A DNA stretch of 64,000 nt from assembly GCA_963840245.1 (NCBI GenBank), contig CAWIYI010000025.1:1-64000 (forward strand), in the 5' to 3' direction. The position numbers and the translations under genes are program-made. Each line of letters begins with the position of its first letter. The first letter of the stretch is position 1. Origin of the DNA: Bog-473 sp963840245 (lineage in GTDB: Bacteria > Actinomycetota > Acidimicrobiia > Acidimicrobiales > RAAP-2). The notes below the pieces were generated by a model. That model searched no databases and was not told where the DNA came from. It saw nothing but the letters and a program-made list of their open reading frames with translations. This document shows, one piece after another, positions 60,053 to 64,000 of this stretch.

Positions 60053-60135
60053 GGAGTGTTCCTCTCTGTCTGTTTCGTTGTCCGCTTCTCGGTCGTGTGA
60101 TGCTGTCCGGCCCCCAAGCCCGGCCGCAACTCGAG

Positions 60136-60153
60136 AAATAGAGCGTACTATTT
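60136..60153. promoter_or_regulatory. AAATAG-N6-CTATTT palindrome in divergent gap
   Basis: Perfect 6-bp inverted arms AAATAG (60136-60141) and CTATTT (60148-60153) in the 137-bp gap between the SDR and crotonase genes. The rightward reading contains TACTAT as a -10 candidate. The site can control both directions. Similar to 56001-56018. Confidence 0.6.
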
Positions 60154-60189
60154 GGCCCCGCGCGGACGACCACGGGCCCAGGAGGAACC

Positions 60190-60966
60190 ATGGAACGCGA
60201 AGCCATCCTGTTCGACGTGGCGGACAACGTGGCCACGATCACGCTGAACCGTCCCGACAGCCTGAACTCGTTCAACCGGGCCATGGCGGACGACATGACG
60301 TGGGCCTGGGAGACCGTCCGCGACACCGACGACATCCATTGCGCCGTTCTCCAGGCCAACGGCGACCGCGCGTTCTGCACCGGCCTCGACATCAAGGGCG
60401 ACAGCAGCTGGTTCATGAAGGACAACGTCTGGAACAGCTTCGACCCGGGTGTGCTCCTGGCCCCGAAGCTCCACCACCGGGTCTGGAAGCCGGTCGTCGC
60501 GGCCGTGCACGGGCTGTGTGCGGGCGGGGGGCAGTACTTCCTCAACGAGTCCGACATCATCATCTGCTCCGACGACGCCGTGTTCTTCGACCCGCACGCC
60601 AACGTGGGGATCGTCAGTTCGCTCGAGCCGATGGGGATGTTGCACCGGGGCGTTCCCCTGGGCGACGTCCTGCGCTGGGCCCTCATGGGCAACGAGGAGC
60701 GGATCACCGCCGAGACGGCCTTACGCCTCGGGCTGGTCACCGAGGTGGTCTCACGGGAGCAACTGCGTGACCGGGCGCGGGAGATCGCGCTGTCGATCGC
60801 CCGCCGGAATCCGAAGGCGGTCCAGGGGACGATCCGGGCCATCTGGGAATCGCTGGGGATGACGCGCACGGCAGCGCTGAATAACGGCCTGTACTACACG
60901 GAGATCGGCAACTTTCCGTCCGCCCCGCCGGAGCCCCGGGACAAGAGCGAGACGAAGTACCGCTAA
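60190..60966 (+). CDS. crotonase-family protein with altered catalytic positions
   Basis: 258 residues from ATG 60190 with AGGAGG upstream. Crotonase fold: 'VATITLNRPDSLNSFNRAMA', oxyanion 'GDRAFCTGLDIKGDSSW', 'VHGLCAGGGQYFLNESDIII', and 'FDPHANVGIVSSLEPMGM'. The two Glu residues used by hydratases (after GGG, and in the PE motif) are replaced here by Tyr and Ala-type residues as far as I can align. It may be an isomerase, hydrolase or decarboxylase of the family. Its stop overlaps the convergent LLM gene end by 3-4 bases. Confidence 0.88.
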   Translation: MEREAILFDVADNVATITLNRPDSLNSFNRAMADDMTWAWETVRDTDDIHCAVLQANGDRAFCTGLDIKGDSSWFMKDNVWNSFDPGVLLAPKLHHRVWKPVVAAVHGLCAGGGQYFLNESDIIICSDDAVFFDPHANVGIVSSLEPMGMLHRGVPLGDVLRWALMGNEERITAETALRLGLVTEVVSREQLRDRAREIALSIARRNPKAVQGTIRAIWESLGMTRTAALNNGLYYTEIGNFPSAPPEPRDKSETKYR

Positions 60967-61922
60967 GAGGCGGGCGGGGCGACCGCTGCCGCGGCGGCTT
61001 CGAGGTAGGGCCACGCCAGATCGGGTGGTAGGCCGCCGACCAGCGGCTGCAGACCGAGGGGCGTTCCCTTTTCGACGAGGCCCCGGGCCTCGGCGGGGGT
61101 CAGGATCTGGTACGCACCCCTCTCGGCGGCCATCGCCTCGACACTGGTGGCGCGCGAGATCGACGCCGTTCCCTCGCGGTGGGCGTTCCACTCGGCATAG
61201 CTTGCCGAGTCCCGGTACAGGTACTCCCCGATCTCGGCCCAGGCCCGGTCGGGGTCGTCGGCGACGAACACGGTGATCGGCACGCCGGCCTGCGGGAAGA
61301 AGCAGCCCGGCGCCGATGCACCCCCTTCGGCGCGGTAGGCCTGCTCGAGGCTGGCATCGTGCGTCTCGGCCATGAAGAGCAGGCCGAGGCGCGCCGCTCG
61401 ACGAGCCGCCGCCTCCGTCCCGCCGCCGTAGGCCAGAGGCGGCCCACCGGGCGTGTAGGGCTGGGGTGTCACCCGGGCCCGACGGCCGTCGATCTCGACC
61501 TCTTCCCCGGACCAGAGCCTCCGGAGCAACGTAATGCGACGCTCGACCAGTGTGGCCCGTTGCCGCCGGTCGACCCCGAACATGGCGAACTCCTCGGCCC
61601 GGTATCCGATGCCGACGATGTAGGAGACCCGACCGCGGCTGATCAGGTCGACCACCGCGAGGTCCTCGGCCAGCTTGACCGGTTCGTAGAGCGCCAGGAG
61701 GAGCGCGGCGACGTTGATTGGCATGGACTCGGTCCTGGCCGCGACGGCCGCCGCGAGCGGGATCGGTGAGGGGAGGTACCCGTCCTCGACGCCGTGGTGC
61801 TGGCTCAGAACGGCGGCCACACCGCCGCGGCTCTCGGCCCACTCGCACATCTCGAGGGTGGTGGCGTAGAGCGCGGCCCGAGCGTCCGGATCAAGCGTGC
61901 TGGATCGCATGGCGAATCGCAT
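60963..61922 (-). CDS. LLM-class flavin-dependent oxidoreductase
   Basis: About 319 residues from ATG 61922 (MRFAMRSSTLD); ATGs one codon upstream and at 61985 are alternatives. Luciferase-like TIM-barrel pattern: 'EMCEWAESRGGVAAVLSQHH', 'LYEPVKLAEDLAVVDLISRG', 'VSYIVGIGYRAEEFAMFGVD', 'GPPLAYGGGTEAAARRAARL'. FMN or F420 could be the cofactor; actinobacterial members commonly use F420. It is on the same strand as the thiolase gene upstream but 243 bp away. The gap has no recognisable gene. Confidence 0.9.
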   Translation of the reverse strand: MRFAMRSSTLDPDARAALYATTLEMCEWAESRGGVAAVLSQHHGVEDGYLPSPIPLAAAVAARTESMPINVAALLLALYEPVKLAEDLAVVDLISRGRVSYIVGIGYRAEEFAMFGVDRRQRATLVERRITLLRRLWSGEEVEIDGRRARVTPQPYTPGGPPLAYGGGTEAAARRAARLGLLFMAETHDASLEQAYRAEGGASAPGCFFPQAGVPITVFVADDPDRAWAEIGEYLYRDSASYAEWNAHREGTASISRATSVEAMAAERGAYQILTPAEARGLVEKGTPLGLQPLVGGLPPDLAWPYLEAAAAAVAPPAS

Positions 61923-62165
61923 CATGAACACCGCGGATGCGTACCATGTGGCGACCCGGCTTCTCAACTGCGGGTGGCGGCTCACGCCCTCCGTCCCTTG
62001 CTCTCGCGGTCAGAACAGAGGGCGCAGGTCCATCTTGCGGACGTCACCCGCCGTTCTCGTGCAGTCCGAACTCGTCGTAGTTGTCGAGTTCAGCGTGTCC
62101 CAAAGTCGACGTAATGGTGGTGATGACCCATCGGGGGTCGGTCGGGCACGACAGTTTCGGACTCG

Positions 62166-63407
62166 TTACGAGACCCGCTCGATGATCACCGCGGGAGCCA
62201 TACCACCGCCGGCGCACATGGTGATGAGCGCGACCTGCTGGTCCCGGCGCTCGAGCTCGTCCAACGCCGTCCCCACCAGCAGCGACCCTGTCGCGCCGAT
62301 GGGGTGGCCCAGAGCGATGGCGCCGCCGTTGACGTTGATCCGCTCGCGGTCGATGTCGAGGTCGCGGATGAACTTCTCCGGGACGACCGCAAAGGCCTCG
62401 TTGACCTCGAACAGGTCGATGTCGCTCAACGACATGCCGGCCTTGGCCAGGACCTTGCGGGTGGCGGGGACGGGCGCGTTCAACATGAGCGTGGGGTCAT
62501 CGCCCAGGTTCGCCGTCGCCACGATCCTGGCCCGGGGCCTCATCCCGTGCGCGTTGGCATACGCGGGGCTGGTCATGAGCAGGGCGGCAGCGCCGTCGAC
62601 GACCCCTGACGAGTTGCCGGCGTGGTGGACGTGGGTGATCTCGAGACCGGGGAACTTCTGCAGGACGAGCGAGCGGTAGGTCGTGCCGCTCTCGTCCAAC
62701 GGGATGTCGGCCAGCGCCTCGAAGGACGAGGGCAGCGTCGCCAACGAGTCGACCGTCGTTCCCGGGCGCGGGTACTCCTCGCGGTCGAGGAGGACCGTGC
62801 CGTCAGCGTCGTGCACGGGCACCGTCGACTTGTCGAAGCGGCCCTCCTTGATGGCGATCTCGGCGCGACGCTGTGACTCTGCCGCCAGTTCGTCCACGGC
62901 GCGTCGATCGATCTTCTCCAGCGTGGCGATGGCGTCGGCGGCGACTCCCTGGTTCGTCTGGGGATGGATGGCCCGCAGGTGGTCGTTGCCGCTGTCGAGG
63001 AAGGGCGAGCGGGACTTCGACACGTTGCCGGCGTACGAGGACATCATCTCGGTGCCGCCGGCGATGACCACGTCCTCCATGCCTGACAGCACCGACGCGG
63101 CGGCGAAGTTGACCGAGGAGATGCCCGACCCGCAGAAGCGGTCCAGTGTCACGCCGCTGGCGGTGATGGCGTAGCCGGCATCGAGCGCGGCCATGCGGCC
63201 GAGGTCGCCGCCCTGGGTCCCGACCTGCATGGACGTGCCCCAGACGATGTCGTCCACGTCACCGGTGTCGAGCCCGTTGCGCTCGGCCAGCGCCCTGAGG
63301 ACCGTGGCGCCCAACACCTGCGGGTGGAGTGTCGCCAGTGCGCCTTTGCCAACCTTTCCGATTCCTCGTGGGGTCCGACAGGCGTCGATGATCCAAGCCT
63401 CGGTCAC
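62166..63407 (-). CDS. thiolase (acetyl-CoA acetyltransferase family)
   Basis: 413 residues from GTG 63407. Active-site Cys92 in DRFCGSGISS, the His in GGAIALGHPIGATGSLL, and the second Cys in TMCAGGGMAPAVI are all kept. 'NEAFAVVPEKF' is also standard. It cleaves 3-ketoacyl-CoA with CoA (or condenses), completing the beta-oxidation set of SDR, crotonases and dehydrogenases in this region. A GAGGAT site precedes the start, and an operator-like element is 60 bp upstream. Confidence 0.94.
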   Translation of the reverse strand: MTEAWIIDACRTPRGIGKVGKGALATLHPQVLGATVLRALAERNGLDTGDVDDIVWGTSMQVGTQGGDLGRMAALDAGYAITASGVTLDRFCGSGISSVNFAAASVLSGMEDVVIAGGTEMMSSYAGNVSKSRSPFLDSGNDHLRAIHPQTNQGVAADAIATLEKIDRRAVDELAAESQRRAEIAIKEGRFDKSTVPVHDADGTVLLDREEYPRPGTTVDSLATLPSSFEALADIPLDESGTTYRSLVLQKFPGLEITHVHHAGNSSGVVDGAAALLMTSPAYANAHGMRPRARIVATANLGDDPTLMLNAPVPATRKVLAKAGMSLSDIDLFEVNEAFAVVPEKFIRDLDIDRERINVNGGAIALGHPIGATGSLLVGTALDELERRDQQVALITMCAGGGMAPAVIIERVS

Positions 63408-63468
63408 GTCGTATCCTCATTCCTCTGCGCCGACAGTGTGTGGCGGCCCCGCAAGGCCTCTCGCCGAT

Positions 63469-63486
63469 AAAGAGTATCCCAATTAG
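63469..63486 (-). promoter_or_regulatory. element resembling the AAATAG palindrome
   Basis: AAAGAG-TATCCC-AATTAG matches the 56001-56018 site at 12 of 18 positions and shares the sequence GGATACT followed by a T-rich trio in the thiolase direction (TACTCT as -10). The dyad itself is imperfect. It is in the divergent gap between thiolase and the alpha/beta hydrolase gene. Confidence 0.4.
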
Positions 63487-63534
63487 GAAAACCAGATCGA
63501 GTCGGGCTCGGCGCCCCGACCGGGGAGGACGATA

Positions 63535-64000
63535 GTGGCCGGCACACGAAAGGCAGTTTTCAAGGAGATGCCGGGCACCGCGCCCGACGTCATGCGGGAC
63601 TACGACCTTGCCACGCTCGGTTACCAGGAGACCGAGTTCAGCGTCGAAGGTTCGGCGACCTCGTACGAGCTGCAAGGTGAGCGGGGCGCCGACGGCCGTT
63701 GGGACGTGACGGCGGGAGCCCAGGCGCCCTTCCGGACGCGCTTCGTGGTGCGCCGGCCCATCGATCCGGACCTGTTCAGCGGGACGGTCGTCGTGGAGTG
63801 GCACAACGTGTCGGCGGGCATCGACGCCGCGCCGGACTGGGGGTTCTTCCACCGCCACCTGGCCGCTCGGGGCCACGCCTGGGTCGGCGTGTCGGCCCAG
63901 AAGGTGGGGATCGACGGCGGGGGCTTCGTCGAGAGCATCCACCTCAAGCTCCTCGCACCCGAGCGCTACAGCGAGCTCGAGCACCCGGGGGACGCGTGGT
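63535..64000 (+). CDS. alpha/beta hydrolase domain protein (partial)
   Basis: The first 155 codons of a gene running past the window. GTG 63535 is preceded by GGGGAGG. It reads like the Abhydrolase_10-type family: 'TRFVVRRPIDPDLFSGTVVV' followed by EWHNVSAGIDAAPDWG, then HLAARGHAWVGVSAQKVGID. The nucleophile Ser is expected beyond the window edge. Members are esterases or unknown hydrolases, often in terpene or steroid degradation regions. Confidence 0.8.
   Translation, partial: MAGTRKAVFKEMPGTAPDVMRDYDLATLGYQETEFSVEGSATSYELQGERGADGRWDVTAGAQAPFRTRFVVRRPIDPDLFSGTVVVEWHNVSAGIDAAPDWGFFHRHLAARGHAWVGVSAQKVGIDGGGFVESIHLKLLAPERYSELEHPGDAW

Noticed and set aside
61986..62165. Short leftward coding remnant (ends ...LDNYDEFGLHENGG) after the thiolase gene
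   Set aside because: Two frames look partly protein-like, but no start, domain or consistent frame supports a gene.
1..64000. CRISPR array or insertion sequence
   Set aside because: No regularly spaced repeats of 25-40 bp and no transposase with terminal inverted repeats were seen.

Overview
The window is high-GC DNA with dense, often overlapping genes, frequent GTG starts and many 4-base GTGA/ATGA start-stop overlaps. Family content points to Actinomycetota: a mycothiol-dependent maleylpyruvate isomerase-type enzyme, a SenX3-RegX3-like two-component pair, SCO6745, SCO6880, DUF6112 and DUF5995 proteins, and heme A synthase beside protoheme farnesyltransferase. The abundance of CoA-ester catabolic genes would suit an Acidimicrobiia-like or mycobacteria-like soil or sediment organism. 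That placement is inference; no rRNA is present.

Layout. 1-200: tRNA-Phe and tRNA-Asp on the minus strand. 0.3-16.4 kb: a mixed block with an SCO6745-family protein, a TetR regulator with a visible operator, an SDR plus Baeyer-Villiger monooxygenase operon, a 14-helix MFS exporter with a MerR regulator, a FUSC membrane protein, a secreted GH5 glycosidase, a TAT-exported phospholipase C/phosphatase and CorA. 16.5-24.1 kb: tRNA-Glu, ctaA/ctaB, a membrane-anchored redoxin, an ABC-2 exporter, serS, an MDMPI-family enzyme and an MBL hydrolase. 24.1-26.5 kb: the SenX3-RegX3-like pair. 26.7-35.7 kb: a reduced type IV secretion-like locus (DUF6112, TrbL-like, SCO6880, VirB4-like, VirD4/TraG-like) split by a sulfatase, a NUDIX gene and a DUF1275 gene. 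35.7-37.4 kb: an ECF42-type sigma factor with its YCII partner. 37.6-64 kb: an acyl-CoA/CoA-thioester catabolic region with aldehyde dehydrogenase, CoA transferases, a DUF35 plus thiolase-like (retro-aldolase-type) pair, crotonases, acyl-CoA dehydrogenases including a double-domain fusion, TesB, SDR, LLM oxidoreductase and thiolase, with GntR control.

How the genes fit together. The 53.8-64 kb genes supply dehydrogenation, hydration, 3-hydroxyacyl oxidation, thiolysis and CoA release, as in beta-oxidation of a branched or cyclic acid. Three of their start regions carry a similar AT-rich element (palindromic AAATAG-N6-CTATTT in the best case), suggesting a shared regulator. A second 28-bp palindrome (AAACTrT-N14-ATAGTTT) occurs at 22.5 and 53.7 kb with identical spacing. 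An 11-bp direct repeat resembling a PHO/RegX3 box lies upstream of the TAT phosphatase, which links it to the SenX3-RegX3-like pair.

Sequence quality. Several conserved genes (FUSC, GH5, CorA, NUDIX, ECF sigma and an acyl-CoA dehydrogenase remnant) are each restored by removing single bases, never by adding one. This uniform direction suggests insertion-type sequencing error rather than real decay, so the broken genes should be read as probably intact. Two catabolic remnants (45.3 and 50.1 kb) also lack their whole 5' portion and may be real deletions.
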